This document shows positions 9,207 through 18,653 of a DNA stretch of 44,658 nucleotides, one piece after another. The stretch is from Bacteroidota bacterium (GTDB lineage: Bacteria > Bacteroidota > Bacteroidia > NS11-12g > UBA955), in the NCBI GenBank assembly GCA_025354385.1, contig JANXMZ010000003.1, forward strand, positions 1-44,658, given 5' to 3'. The notes under the pieces are model-generated. The model was not told the DNA's origin and did not search any database. It saw only the letters and a program-made list of their open reading frames with translations. The position numbers and the translations under genes are program-made. The stretch's first letter is position 1, and every line of letters begins with the position of its first letter.

Positions 9207-10202
9207 TCAAAAATCAGGGCATTTCAAAGGTCTGAAGGTTCTAGGACGGTCGCTTAAACACCAGTCAACAGTAGCACTTACCTCATGGCTACCCGGAGCA
9301 GCAGAGCGGGCAGATGACACTGTAATATCATAGCTATAACCAAATTTGAAGTGGTCTTTTCTGAAACCCAATAAAACCATGATGGCATCTGAATTACCAT
9401 AGGTTCCTAATGTTTGACGGTACCATAAACCTGTTACCAAAGGCCCTTTGTTTACATAAAACCCAAAGTTAACCTGTGTAAAATTTTGCTGAACCATGAA
9501 CAATGCATTCGGGGATATGGTAGCTTGTGAGAATTTTTTTCTATCCAAAGGAATTACAACACCACTGTGAAAAGTATATCTCCTCGGAACTATCCCATCA
9601 TTATTGCTGTAAAAGGATTGAACAGGTTGCGTAATATTATGAACAGCAAAACCCGCATAGAATTTCTCTGAGTAGGCCAAGAACCCTGCACCGAAATTCG
9701 GAAAGGTAACCGAAGTGTTGGGTTTTGGCTCATTGGTTAGTTTCACAAATCCACGAGTTGGGTCAATTTGGTCTCCAAATCTTAGTTTTGAGAAATCTAT
9801 CGCTTTGTTTACGAAAGATGCTTGCAAACCAGCTCTTATGAAGAAATGCTTATTTACTGGCAATACATAAGAGTATATACCTGAAAAAGAGGTGGTAGTT
9901 AATAAACCAGCTCCTGCTCTGTCATAATTGGCCATCAATCCGATACCACCGCCAATTTTATCAACGTGTTGATCGTAACTGGCGTTAAAAGTTCTGAATG
10001 TTCCTGGCAAACTAGGCCATTGGTTTCTGTAGTTTACAGAGAATCTTCCAGCAGAATTTCTGCCACAGAAAGCAGTTCCAGCCATCGCTGGGTTGGTATA
10101 AACCGGAGAGGCATAGAACTGAGTGAACTCAGGGTCTTGGGCCTTCAATGTTCCGATTAATGCAAATCCTACAATTATTCCGTAGATTTTTTTCATGTTC
10201 AT
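9207..10202 (-). CDS. PorP/SprF family T9SS outer-membrane protein
   Basis: A predicted outer-membrane beta barrel of 331 residues. The signal peptide (MNMKKIYGIIVGFALIGTLKAQ) is followed at once by DPEFTQFYASPVYTNPAMAG, the hallmark start of this family. Family members sit in the outer membrane; in the T9SS they connect to the PorK/N ring or serve particular secreted substrates such as SprB. The chain ends in a phenylalanine, common in barrels. A second ATG lies two codons downstream, so the exact start is uncertain by 6 nt. It probably shares a transcript with gldJ. Because the family is large, I cannot say whether this is the core PorP or an SprF-like accessory paralogue; the position beside gldJ/porU/porV favours a core role. 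Confidence 0.88.
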   Translation of the reverse strand: MNMKKIYGIIVGFALIGTLKAQDPEFTQFYASPVYTNPAMAGTAFCGRNSAGRFSVNYRNQWPSLPGTFRTFNASYDQHVDKIGGGIGLMANYDRAGAGLLTTTSFSGIYSYVLPVNKHFFIRAGLQASFVNKAIDFSKLRFGDQIDPTRGFVKLTNEPKPNTSVTFPNFGAGFLAYSEKFYAGFAVHNITQPVQSFYSNNDGIVPRRYTFHSGVVIPLDRKKFSQATISPNALFMVQQNFTQVNFGFYVNKGPLVTGLWYRQTLGTYGNSDAIMVLLGFRKDHFKFGYSYDITVSSARSAAPGSHEVSATVDWCLSDRPRTFRPLKCPDF

Positions 10203-10237
10203 ATTATTGGTAAAGTAATGGTTAAACGGTTTTGATA

Positions 10238-10245
10238 CAAATTTA
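10238..10245 (-). promoter_or_regulatory. Possible -7 element for the porP-gldJ transcript
   Basis: Minus-strand TAAATTTG matches TAnnTTTG, 35 nt upstream of the porP start. No properly spaced TTG was found. On the plus strand TTCCTTTG (10302-10309), just before porU, is a poorer match. Confidence 0.4.
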
Positions 10246-10314
10246 TTATAATTTTTTTGTAAAATTATAAACTTTCTTACAATTTTTTTTTAAAAGTGTC
10301 GTTCCTTTGTGCAA

Positions 10315-13300
10315 ATGCTCAAATATAATTTCTCTAAAAACTCATTGAAGATAGCCATAATCCTTGTTTATTGTGTTTTTAATAATAACACAATAAAGGC
10401 TCAAAAAGTTGCCTCGAGCATTGAAAAAAAATTAACATGGAAAGAAAATTCAGAGCAATTAATCCCTCTTTTATTGGAATTTTCCCTTTCAAATTCAAAA
10501 ATAAACCAACAGTCACTGCCTTGTTTTAGCTATAGTTTCCCTACTAAGACTAAAAACACGGTCACTTTTTCTAATTTCGAGTTCATTGAACTATTAGGTT
10601 ATGATGCCTTTAAAAAAGACAATGCAAGTAAATTCAGCAATCAATTTGCAACCACAGTTTTCTATACTTACGAGGGTGTGCAGGGAATTACAGGTATAAA
10701 AATTTGCCCGTTTAAAACTGAAAACGGCAGAGTTTACAAGTTAACTGGTTTTGAGTACTCCACAAACGAAGGAGAACCATTTATTAATAGCGCACAAAAA
10801 TCCACTTTGAAAAGAGCTGTAAGTTCCTCCGTTTTAGCCAGTGGCCAATGGATTAAATTTTCTATTAGCGATGATGGGCTGTATCGCCTAGATGCAAAGT
10901 GGATGAAAAATGCGGGCATTGATATTAGCACAATAGATCCTAAAACAATTAAAATTTATGGCACGCATGGTGGTATGTTAGTCGAAGCCAACAGTGCTTT
11001 CCGATACGATGATTTGCCCGAAAATGCTATACAAGTTATTGGTGAAAATGATGGCAAATTTGATCCATCAGATTATATTCAGTTTTATGCAGAGGGTCCA
11101 CATAAATGGGATTATAATTTTCCTATGAAACGCTTTTTTCATACTATGAACATCTATTCTGACAAATCCTATTTCTTTCTTACCTATGGAGGAGGGGTTA
11201 ATGGGAAAAGAATTACCAATCAATCTGATCGCAGTAATTTAATTGCAGATAAAGTTTACAATTGGTTTGATTACTTATATGTGCATGATTTGGAATTGGA
11301 AAACGTTTGCAAGGAAGGCCGCATTGTAACAGGAGAAAAACTTGAAGCAGGAGATGAATTAGTTTTTAATAACAATATACCTAATATTGATGGTACCAAA
11401 AGCGGAGCAATGTATTTCCATGCAGTGGCAAACGCACCATCTGTAACCTCTCTAACTATGTTTTTTAACAACACTTTTGGAGATCAATTAACTTTTCCTA
11501 ATCCTACCGGCGATGAACCACCTTGTTTTACAGAAGACAATAAAAGTATAGGTTATTACCCTTTTACAACTGCCAACTCCAATATTAATATCAAATTTAA
11601 TTACAACACTTCCCTATCCTCTGCCAAAGCATATTTTAATTACTATGAAATTATAGCACCCCGTAAACTAATTTTTAATGAAGGGTTTATGCCTTTTAGG
11701 GTTGGTGAATCAAGTTCTGCTAATACCACAGAATATAGATTAAGTGGTTTATCTGCTGGTCAATTGATTTATGATGTTAGCGACCCTGTGAATGTTAAAA
11801 TACAGAACACATTTTTAGATAATGGTGAAACAGTTTTTCGCGACCAACCCCTTGGCGTGATTCATGAGTTTTTATTGAGTGATGGTAGTTTTGGTACTCC
11901 TCTATTCGAAGGTGCTGTTGCCAATCAAAATTTACATGGCACGGGTGTCACACAATTTATTATTATAGCACCGCCCCAATTCCAAGATGCAGCTAATAAA
12001 TTGGCTCAATTTCATAGACAGCGAGATTTAATGGATGTTTTAGTAGTTACTCCACAAACAATTTATAATGAATATTCCAGTGGTGCTCAAGATATTTCTG
12101 CGATTCGTGATTTTCTAAAAAATGTTTATTATAATAATACAAACCCACAAAATCAATTGAAATACGCCTTACTCTTAGGCGATGCTAGCTATGATTACAA
12201 AGACAAGGTAAAGAATAATAATAATTTTATTCCGACTTATGAAGGCGACCCTTACATTTTAGGTTACGAGACTTGGTATTGCTCCGATGATTTTTATGGA
12301 TTTTTGGATCCTACAGATGGCGAATGGGACAATTATCAAAAGCTCGAAATAGCGGTTTCTAGATTGCCAGTAGCCACTGTTGAAGAAGCCAATGGCATTG
12401 TCAATAAAATTATGCGGTATAAAGAAACAGCTTCATTGGGTGATTGGCGAAACGTTGTTACTTTCTTGGCCGATGACATTGATCAGCAATGGGAAACTAT
12501 GTTTGTTAGTGACTTTGAAAATATTTTTACTGGCTTAGATAGCATGGTTAAAAATGTAAATATTAGAAAAATATATTTGGATGCCTACACACAACAAAAC
12601 CTTGGCGGCTCTCAGCGTTATCCAGAAGCCCACGAGGCCATTAAAAAAGAATTCGAGCAAGGCACACTTATTTTCAATTATATGGGCCATGGTGGGGATG
12701 AATACATTGCCTCAGAAAAGGTAATTGATATTCCATTGGTTTCTGCCATGAAGAATATTAATAATTTACCTGCATTTTTCACAGCTTCATGCACCATTGG
12801 AAAATACGATGATGTAACACATAAAAGTGGAGGAGAGTATTTTATAACAAACCCAGATGGTGGCGCTATTGCTATGTTTACAACCGTTAGAATTGTATAT
12901 GTTGACGGCAATACAGATATTACAAAGTATTTTTGGAGCAATTGCGCTTTTGTTAAAATTGGAGGCAAGTGGCCTACTTTGGGAGACATTTATAAAAAAT
13001 TAAAAAATAGAAGCGACTCCTATCAATCTAACGACCGCAAGTTTACTCTATTTGCTGACCCTGCTTTGACCCTTAATTACCCAGAAAATATTATAAAAAT
13101 AGACAGTTTAAACAGTAAGTCTGCAAGCAATTCTAATGATACTTTGAAAGCACTTTCAAAGGTCACATTTAAAGGCCATATTGAAGATATTACTGGTGGA
13201 CAAATGACTAATTTTAATGGATTATTGTACCCAACTATATATGATAAAAAAGGTACTTTTCTTACTCAGGGTAACAATCCATTTAATTTAAAAGAACCAT

Positions 13301-14172
13301 TTAAATTGTATAACAATATACTTTACAAAGGCGAATCTTCTATTAACAGTGGCAAGTTTAGTTTTTCCTTTGTTGTACCAAAGGATATTGCCTATAATTA
13401 TGGCTTTGGAAAAGTGAGTTTATATGGCAAAAATGAAATTACAGATGCTTCTGGCAATATGTCGAACTTAATGGTTGGAGGCACATCTTACAATGCCATG
13501 GTTGATAACAAAGGGCCAGAAATAGAATTATTTGTAGATGATTACACATTCATCAATGGAGGACTTACAGACAAAACACCTTTGTTGTTGGCAAAAATAA
13601 GTGATGAAAATGGCGTAAACACTTCTGGAAGTGGCATCGGTCGCGACTTACTTATTACCATTGACAAAGGCACTGTTGGTGAAAAAAGTTATGTTGTAAA
13701 TAACTATTATAAAGCGAATCTTAACAGTTACACTTCTGGCGAGATTAAATATCAATTAGAAGGCTTATCTGATGGCAAGCATACTTACACCTTAAAGGTA
13801 TGGGATGTTTATAACAACTCAAGCGAAATAAGCATTGAATTTAATGTGAGCAATGGAGAAAGTTTTCAAATCAGAAATGTTTTGAATTATCCAAATCCAT
13901 TTAGTACTAATACTATTTTCCATTTCGACCACAACCGAGCTGGACAAAATTTGAGTATAGTGGTTACTGTATACACCATTAGCGGCAAGGTTATAAAAAC
14001 AATAGAGCAGTACATTCCATCTGCCAATAGCCATGTTGCCGAAATATCATGGAATGGCAGAGACGACTACGATGATAAACCATCTAAAGGCGTTTATATT
14101 TATCGTATTAATATTAAAACAGATGATGGTCAAAGTGCGGAAAAGATAGAAAAATTGGTAATTTTGAACTGA
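10315..14172 (+). CDS. porU: T9SS C25-family sortase PorU
   Basis: Gingipain-like cysteine peptidase of the outer-membrane attachment complex. It cleaves the C-terminal sorting domain from T9SS cargo and links the cargo to anionic lipopolysaccharide. I chose the ATG at 10315 over a GTG two codons upstream because it follows the likely -7 element and begins a normal signal peptide (ends NTIKAQ). The Peptidase_C25 region lies roughly at 555-920. The catalytic pair is visible as His792 in YMGHGGDE and Cys826 in FTASCTIG. The C-terminal ~90 residues form a FlgD-like Ig domain (NYPNPFS ... KGVYIYRI), as in other PorU proteins. Length about 1285 aa is normal. porV follows 65 nt downstream. Intact catalytic residues suggest a working enzyme. 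Confidence 0.93.
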   Translation: MLKYNFSKNSLKIAIILVYCVFNNNTIKAQKVASSIEKKLTWKENSEQLIPLLLEFSLSNSKINQQSLPCFSYSFPTKTKNTVTFSNFEFIELLGYDAFKKDNASKFSNQFATTVFYTYEGVQGITGIKICPFKTENGRVYKLTGFEYSTNEGEPFINSAQKSTLKRAVSSSVLASGQWIKFSISDDGLYRLDAKWMKNAGIDISTIDPKTIKIYGTHGGMLVEANSAFRYDDLPENAIQVIGENDGKFDPSDYIQFYAEGPHKWDYNFPMKRFFHTMNIYSDKSYFFLTYGGGVNGKRITNQSDRSNLIADKVYNWFDYLYVHDLELENVCKEGRIVTGEKLEAGDELVFNNNIPNIDGTKSGAMYFHAVANAPSVTSLTMFFNNTFGDQLTFPNPTGDEPPCFTEDNKSIGYYPFTTANSNINIKFNYNTSLSSAKAYFNYYEIIAPRKLIFNEGFMPFRVGESSSANTTEYRLSGLSAGQLIYDVSDPVNVKIQNTFLDNGETVFRDQPLGVIHEFLLSDGSFGTPLFEGAVANQNLHGTGVTQFIIIAPPQFQDAANKLAQFHRQRDLMDVLVVTPQTIYNEYSSGAQDISAIRDFLKNVYYNNTNPQNQLKYALLLGDASYDYKDKVKNNNNFIPTYEGDPYILGYETWYCSDDFYGFLDPTDGEWDNYQKLEIAVSRLPVATVEEANGIVNKIMRYKETASLGDWRNVVTFLADDIDQQWETMFVSDFENIFTGLDSMVKNVNIRKIYLDAYTQQNLGGSQRYPEAHEAIKKEFEQGTLIFNYMGHGGDEYIASEKVIDIPLVSAMKNINNLPAFFTASCTIGKYDDVTHKSGGEYFITNPDGGAIAMFTTVRIVYVDGNTDITKYFWSNCAFVKIGGKWPTLGDIYKKLKNRSDSYQSNDRKFTLFADPALTLNYPENIIKIDSLNSKSASNSNDTLKALSKVTFKGHIEDITGGQMTNFNGLLYPTIYDKKGTFLTQGNNPFNLKEPFKLYNNILYKGESSINSGKFSFSFVVPKDIAYNYGFGKVSLYGKNEITDASGNMSNLMVGGTSYNAMVDNKGPEIELFVDDYTFINGGLTDKTPLLLAKISDENGVNTSGSGIGRDLLITIDKGTVGEKSYVVNNYYKANLNSYTSGEIKYQLEGLSDGKHTYTLKVWDVYNNSSEISIEFNVSNGESFQIRNVLNYPNPFSTNTIFHFDHNRAGQNLSIVVTVYTISGKVIKTIEQYIPSANSHVAEISWNGRDDYDDKPSKGVYIYRINIKTDDGQSAEKIEKLVILN

Positions 14173-14188
14173 TTTAGAATAAAGATTA

Positions 14189-14196
14189 TATATTTG
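14189..14196 (+). promoter_or_regulatory. Possible -7 element upstream of porV
   Basis: TATATTTG lies in the porU-porV gap, 41 nt before the porV ATG. The nearest upstream TTG is 22 nt away, slightly long. It could give porV a transcript of its own besides read-through from porU. Confidence 0.4.
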
Positions 14197-14237
14197 CCCT
14201 ATTGATTAAATATCTACGCACAAAACTTAAAAAATTA

Positions 14238-15548
14238 ATGTTTATTTCAAATTTTAAAAAAGCAGCAATTATAATGTTGGCTTTAGGATTCCAGCTTAAT
14301 TCAGTTATCGGACAAACAGTTAGTAGAAGTCAATTAGCAGGGCAACAAAATGTAATAACCACAGCTGTTCCATTTTTAACCATTTCACCAGATAGCAGAA
14401 GAGCTGGTATGGGCGATGCAGGTGTTGCTAGTAGCGGAGATGCTAATTCTGTTTTTTGGAATGCTGCGGCCCTTGCTTTTGCAAAAAAAGATTATGGTAT
14501 TTCTATTTCCTACGCACCTTGGTTGCGCAAATTAGTTCCTGGTATTTCGTATAACTACATTAGCGGATATGGCAAAATAAACAAACGTTCTGCCATCGGA
14601 GGTTCATTTCGTTTCTTTAGTTTTGGTGATATCAACTTTACAGATGATGTTGGTAATCCCTTGGGAACTTTTAATCCAAGTGAATTTGCAATAGATGGTT
14701 GTTATTCGACTCAATTGAGTAAGAAGTGGGCCCTAGGTGTTTCTCTAAGATTCATACATTCTAATTTAGCTGGCACAAGAAATATCAATGGTATAACACC
14801 AAAGGCAGGCAATAGCGGTGCAGGTGATTTATCTTTTATGTACAATGGCGAAAAAAAGATTAAAGTGAAAGGTGAAAAGAAAAAACTGAATTACACTTTT
14901 GGTGGCATGATTCAAAACTTAGGTGCAAAAATTACTTATTCCGATAAAACATCTAGAGAGTTTATTCCTTCCAACTTAAAATTGGGTACAGCTTGGACTT
15001 ATGATATTGATGAGTTTAACTCCATTACAGGAATGTTTGATATTAATAAATTATTGGTTCCAACACCTCAACTAAAATATTTGCAAAATTACAAAGGTAC
15101 CGGAGATTCAACTGATCCTTCTACAGGTTACGCCATTCCAGATGGGTACAAAAAGAATGATGACCCAGTTATTACTGCTGCCTTAAAATCATTTTCTGAT
15201 GCCCCTGGTGGGTTTAGAGAAGAGTTAAAAGAATACAACTTATCATTTGGCTTAGAATATATTTATGCCAAACAATTTATGTTGAGAACTGGGTTCTATC
15301 ACGAAACTGCCTCAAAAGGCAATAGAAAATATTTAACCTTTGGTTTTGGATTGCGTTACAAAGTTTTTGGATTGGATGCTGCCTATTTGGTGCCATTGGT
15401 TCAAAGACATCCCTTACAAGATCAGTTGAGATTTACTTTGCTGTTTGATATTGGAGCCTTCGGAGATGAACCTATTAGCGGCAGTGCTGCCAACAAAATT
15501 GAACGCCCTATGATTGGGTCGCTCACCTCCCCTTTCAGTTTATACTAA
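14238..15548 (+). CDS. porV: T9SS outer-membrane protein PorV (LptO)
   Basis: FadL-like outer-membrane barrel. In known systems it binds the sorting domain of secreted cargo at the translocon and hands it to PorU. I use the ATG at 14238; the frame opens 12 codons earlier at a TTG, but the ATG starts a proper signal peptide (MFISNFKKAAIIMLALGFQLNSVIGQ). The diagnostic segment FLTISPDSRRAGMGDAGVA follows near residues 48-66, then GDANSVFWNAAALAF. The mature chain is rich in aromatic beta strands and ends FSLY. Length 436 aa is normal. The porU-porV pairing matches the family's usual context. Confidence 0.93.
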   Translation: MFISNFKKAAIIMLALGFQLNSVIGQTVSRSQLAGQQNVITTAVPFLTISPDSRRAGMGDAGVASSGDANSVFWNAAALAFAKKDYGISISYAPWLRKLVPGISYNYISGYGKINKRSAIGGSFRFFSFGDINFTDDVGNPLGTFNPSEFAIDGCYSTQLSKKWALGVSLRFIHSNLAGTRNINGITPKAGNSGAGDLSFMYNGEKKIKVKGEKKKLNYTFGGMIQNLGAKITYSDKTSREFIPSNLKLGTAWTYDIDEFNSITGMFDINKLLVPTPQLKYLQNYKGTGDSTDPSTGYAIPDGYKKNDDPVITAALKSFSDAPGGFREELKEYNLSFGLEYIYAKQFMLRTGFYHETASKGNRKYLTFGFGLRYKVFGLDAAYLVPLVQRHPLQDQLRFTLLFDIGAFGDEPISGSAANKIERPMIGSLTSPFSLY

Positions 15549-15551
15549 ACA

Positions 15552-15585
15552 AAAAAAAATCCAATTGAATCAATTGGATTTTTTT
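15552..15585. terminator. Intrinsic terminator between porV and folP
   Basis: TCCAATTG/CAATTGGA stem with a 3-nt loop is flanked by A and T runs. It lies directly after the porV stop and about 110 nt beyond the folP stop. It can serve the plus strand well and possibly both. Confidence 0.85.
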
Positions 15586-15692
15586 GTTACAGTGGATATG
15601 TGCTACTCAAAACAGATTCTATGCTAAGTTTGAAAAAAATATTAAAAGACTAAAATGAATGGTTTCGAAAAACTACTCAAGAATAGAAATAT

Positions 15693-16535
15693 TTAACCCA
15701 TCATCCCTACAATTCTAATCGCATCTTTCGCTTCTTTCACATCGTGCACACGGATAATGTGCGCGCCTTGTAAAAGTGCAATGGTATTGGCCGCAATAGT
15801 TCCAGCCAAAGCATGCTCTGGTTTTGTTTGCAGGGTTTTCCAAATCATACCTTTGCGCGAAATGCCTACCAATAATGGACATTCTAAAGCATGAAAAATA
15901 TTTAAATGTTTTAGCAATTCGAAATTGTGAGAAGTGGTTTTTCCAAATCCAAAACCCACATCAATCATCAAGTCATTTATTCCTAACATTAATGTTTCAT
16001 TTTTCTTATTTACAAAATACTGAAATACTTCTTTGCAAATATTTTCATACTGCGGATTTAACTGCATGGTTTTAGAACTTCCTTTTTTATGCATCGCTAT
16101 GTAAGGTAATTGCAATTGTGCAACTGTGTTTAACATTTGGGAATCGTGCTCACCTGCGCTAATATCGTTTACAATACCGGCACCTGCTTCTGCAGCCATT
16201 TTGGCCACTTCGCTTCTGTAGGTATCTATACTTATAATCGCTTCTGGGAATTGCTTGACTATATTCTCAATTGTGGGAATAGTTCTTTGCAACTCATCTT
16301 CCAAGCTTATTTCATCTGCCCCAGGACGCGTACTTTGACCCCCAACATCAATAATATCAACCCCCTCCTCCATCATTTTTTCAACTTGACTTAGGGCATC
16401 ATCCAAGTTTAAATAAGCACCTCCATCAAAAAATGAATCGTTGGTAATGTTCAATATACCCATTACTTTTGGCTCAGAAATTGTGTATAGCTTCTTATTA
16501 ATATTCAGCGAATAGGGTTTGAAATTGAGGTCCAT
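15693..16535 (-). CDS. folP: Dihydropteroate synthase
   Basis: Joins p-aminobenzoate to 6-hydroxymethyl-dihydropterin diphosphate in folate synthesis; the target of sulfonamides. The TIM-barrel signature blocks are present: MGILNITNDSFFDGG near residues 24-39, DVGGQSTRPGA near 62-72, SIDTYR near 100, NDISAG near 118, a pterin-binding DVGFGFGKT near 194, GISRKG near 224, and the terminal IRVHDVKEA. 280 aa is typical. The start ATG lies 14 nt from a minus-strand -7 element. The gene is divergent from the DUF1599 gene with only 39 nt between starts. Confidence 0.95.
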   Translation of the reverse strand: MDLNFKPYSLNINKKLYTISEPKVMGILNITNDSFFDGGAYLNLDDALSQVEKMMEEGVDIIDVGGQSTRPGADEISLEDELQRTIPTIENIVKQFPEAIISIDTYRSEVAKMAAEAGAGIVNDISAGEHDSQMLNTVAQLQLPYIAMHKKGSSKTMQLNPQYENICKEVFQYFVNKKNETLMLGINDLMIDVGFGFGKTTSHNFELLKHLNIFHALECPLLVGISRKGMIWKTLQTKPEHALAGTIAANTIALLQGAHIIRVHDVKEAKDAIRIVGMMG

Positions 16536-16557
16536 AAAACTTATGTTTGCAAAACTA
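16518..16557. promoter_or_regulatory. Back-to-back divergent promoters of folP and the DUF1599 operon
   Basis: Plus strand: TTTG (16518-16521), 20-nt spacer, TATGTTTG (16542-16549). Minus strand: TAGTTTTG (16550-16557), directly abutting. The two -7 elements touch, so RNA polymerase could not occupy both at once. The minus-strand -33 is not recognisable. Confidence 0.6.
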
Positions 16558-16574
16558 ATCGTTAAACCCTAAAA

Positions 16575-17114
16575 GTGAATCATACTTTATCACAATATAA
16601 TTCTGAAATCAACATTTGCCGCCAGTTATTCGACAAGAAGAATACCGACTATGGTACGGCATGGCGCATTCTGCGCCCCAAGAGCATTACAGATCAAATT
16701 TTAATAAAAGCTTTAAGAATACGCAGCATCGAAGATAAAGGCATTAGCCAAGTTAACGAAGGAATAGAAGATGAATTTGTTGGCATTTATAATTACTGCA
16801 TCATTGGGTTGATACAATTGGGCCATTGGCAAGACGATAAGGAATTTAGTACCACAGAAATAATGGCATTGTTCGACAAGGAAGCAGAAACTACTCGTGA
16901 ATTGATGTTAAAGAAAAATCACGATTACGGTGAGGCCTGGCGCGAAATGCGCGTGAGTAGTTTTACAGATTTAATCCTTATGAAATTGAACCGCACTAAA
17001 CAGATTGAAGATAACAGCGGCATTACTCTTGTAAGCGAAGGCATTGATGCTAATTACCGGGATATGATGAATTATGCTATATTTGCGCTTATAACGTTAC
17101 ACCACAAAAAATGA
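16575..17114 (+). CDS. DUF1599 domain protein with internal duplication
   Basis: A 179-residue soluble protein of unknown biochemical function; the DUF1599 family is described as associated with nucleotide modification. It consists of two copies of a module of about 75 residues: KKNTDYGTAWRILR then NEGIEDEF, and KKNHDYGEAWREMR then SEGIDANY. The paired D-Y-G-x-A-W-R motif is the family signature. The start is GTG; no ATG occurs before the second module, and the GTG places the family N-terminus correctly. Its stop overlaps the start of the DoxX-like gene by 4 nt (ATGA), so the two are likely translationally coupled. Confidence 0.85.
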   Translation: MNHTLSQYNSEINICRQLFDKKNTDYGTAWRILRPKSITDQILIKALRIRSIEDKGISQVNEGIEDEFVGIYNYCIIGLIQLGHWQDDKEFSTTEIMALFDKEAETTRELMLKKNHDYGEAWREMRVSSFTDLILMKLNRTKQIEDNSGITLVSEGIDANYRDMMNYAIFALITLHHKK

Positions 17115-18652
17115 AAATTTTAACCTCCTTCGCCCGCATTTTTGTAGGATTATTATTCATGTTCTCTGGCTTTATTAAAAGCAATGACCCTAAAGGAACA
17201 GGCATTAAACTCAATGAATATTTCGATGTATTTGCTTCCGATTTTCAAAGAACTCAGGATTCAGTATTAATTTCATTTAGTGATAACCACGGTCGCCACG
17301 ATAGCTCATGGATTTACTTGACCGTCACAGATAGTGTAAAATACATTCAAGTAAATCGCTCTGGTTTAAATAAAATTATGATCGACCGCTCCACAGATTC
17401 TACGGAATCTATGGACTCTATTTTAGCAACAGAATTATTTGTTGTATTGGATGATAATACTTTGTTTCGTCAGAAATACACTTTAAAAGATGACAATGAT
17501 AAACACATTGTTAAAATTAATGCCATTAGCGGTTCTGACAGTGTTTTGTTCGATCAAACTTATGCCATTTCTAGTGACTATAAAATTGAAGAAGTAGTTC
17601 CTTTGAATTTATACACTCTTATTCATCCAGAACACATATTAGTTGGTTTCTTTAGAGCATTGAAACCCTTTTCTGTTTTATTTTCTGTTATACTTTGTAT
17701 TTTAGAAGTTGTATTGGGTTTTGCGATTCTCATTGGTTGGAAACCAAAACTAACCGCATGGACTATTTTAATCACGATCGTCTTCTTCACTTTCCTGACA
17801 TGGTACAGTGCCGTGTACAATAAGGTAACAGATTGTGGTTGTTTTGGTGACTTTATTAAATTACAACCATGGACTTCCTTTTATAAAGATTTAGTACTTC
17901 TTGCATTTATCCTATTCTTATTCATCAGAAGAAAACACATTGTTCCATTGTTTTCCCCATTATTTGGATGGAACGCCATGTCTGTTGTAACCATTGCCTC
18001 TACTTCATTTGCTATCTATTGCAATAGTTATCTTCCAGTTTGGGATTTTCTTCCTTATAAAGTTGGTAATGATATCAATCAGATGATGACACCCCCTCCT
18101 GGTCAACGCAGTGTTGACTCAGTTCAAAGTGTATTCATTATGGCAAAAGACAATGTTAAAAAATCTTTTAGTATTACTGAATATGCCAAAGCAAGTGGCG
18201 AAGGTTGGAAATACTTTGATAGAAAAGATAGCGTCATTATTCATGCTTGGAAATCTCCAATACACGATTTTAGTTTTAGCAAGCGCGATGAGAATGATGT
18301 TGACATTAAAGATTCCATATTGCACAGCAAAGCATATGTCCTTTTGATAATTAGTGGTGATATAGAAAAGAGCCGCGAGAAGGCATGGGCCGATATAAAG
18401 CAAATGGCCATTGATGCCAAAGCAAAAGGTATACAAGTATATGCAGTAACATCTTCGAGTTTAGAAGAGGCAGATATATTTACAGCAGAAAGACAATTGC
18501 CATTTAAATTTAACAATGGAGATAATGTATTATTGAAAACAATGATGCGCTCCAATCCTGGTGTTATTTTCTTTTACAAATCCTGTGTTAAAGGAAAATG
18601 GAGTTCAAGAAATATCCCACAAATTGCTAAGCTTGAAAAACTAATGCAATAA
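17111..18652 (+). CDS. DoxX-like membrane protein with C-terminal thioredoxin-like domain (BT_3928-type)
   Basis: An inner-membrane protein of 513 residues. TM1 (about 7-20, FARIFVGLLFMFSGFIKS) is the DoxX entry helix. An insertion of about 150 residues, probably extracytoplasmic, precedes three or four more helices between about 180 and 300 (AILIGWKPKLTAW is a DoxX feature; a TDCGCFGDF motif follows). From about 330 to 513 lies a soluble domain resembling a thioredoxin fold (VYAVTSSSLEEA, cis-Pro-like SNPGVIFF, GKW) with no CxxC. This resembles the BT_3928 family of Bacteroidota. Function unknown; a redox or membrane-assembly role is only inference. It lies between the DUF1599 and permease genes. 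Confidence 0.8.
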   Translation: MKILTSFARIFVGLLFMFSGFIKSNDPKGTGIKLNEYFDVFASDFQRTQDSVLISFSDNHGRHDSSWIYLTVTDSVKYIQVNRSGLNKIMIDRSTDSTESMDSILATELFVVLDDNTLFRQKYTLKDDNDKHIVKINAISGSDSVLFDQTYAISSDYKIEEVVPLNLYTLIHPEHILVGFFRALKPFSVLFSVILCILEVVLGFAILIGWKPKLTAWTILITIVFFTFLTWYSAVYNKVTDCGCFGDFIKLQPWTSFYKDLVLLAFILFLFIRRKHIVPLFSPLFGWNAMSVVTIASTSFAIYCNSYLPVWDFLPYKVGNDINQMMTPPPGQRSVDSVQSVFIMAKDNVKKSFSITEYAKASGEGWKYFDRKDSVIIHAWKSPIHDFSFSKRDENDVDIKDSILHSKAYVLLIISGDIEKSREKAWADIKQMAIDAKAKGIQVYAVTSSSLEEADIFTAERQLPFKFNNGDNVLLKTMMRSNPGVIFFYKSCVKGKWSSRNIPQIAKLEKLMQ

Positions 18653-18653
18653 T

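Noticed and set aside
13860..14172. C-terminus of PorU as a T9SS sorting domain
   Set aside because: NYPNPFS looks similar to the type A motif, but a FlgD-like Ig domain with this motif is the normal end of PorU, which is part of the machine and not cleaved cargo.
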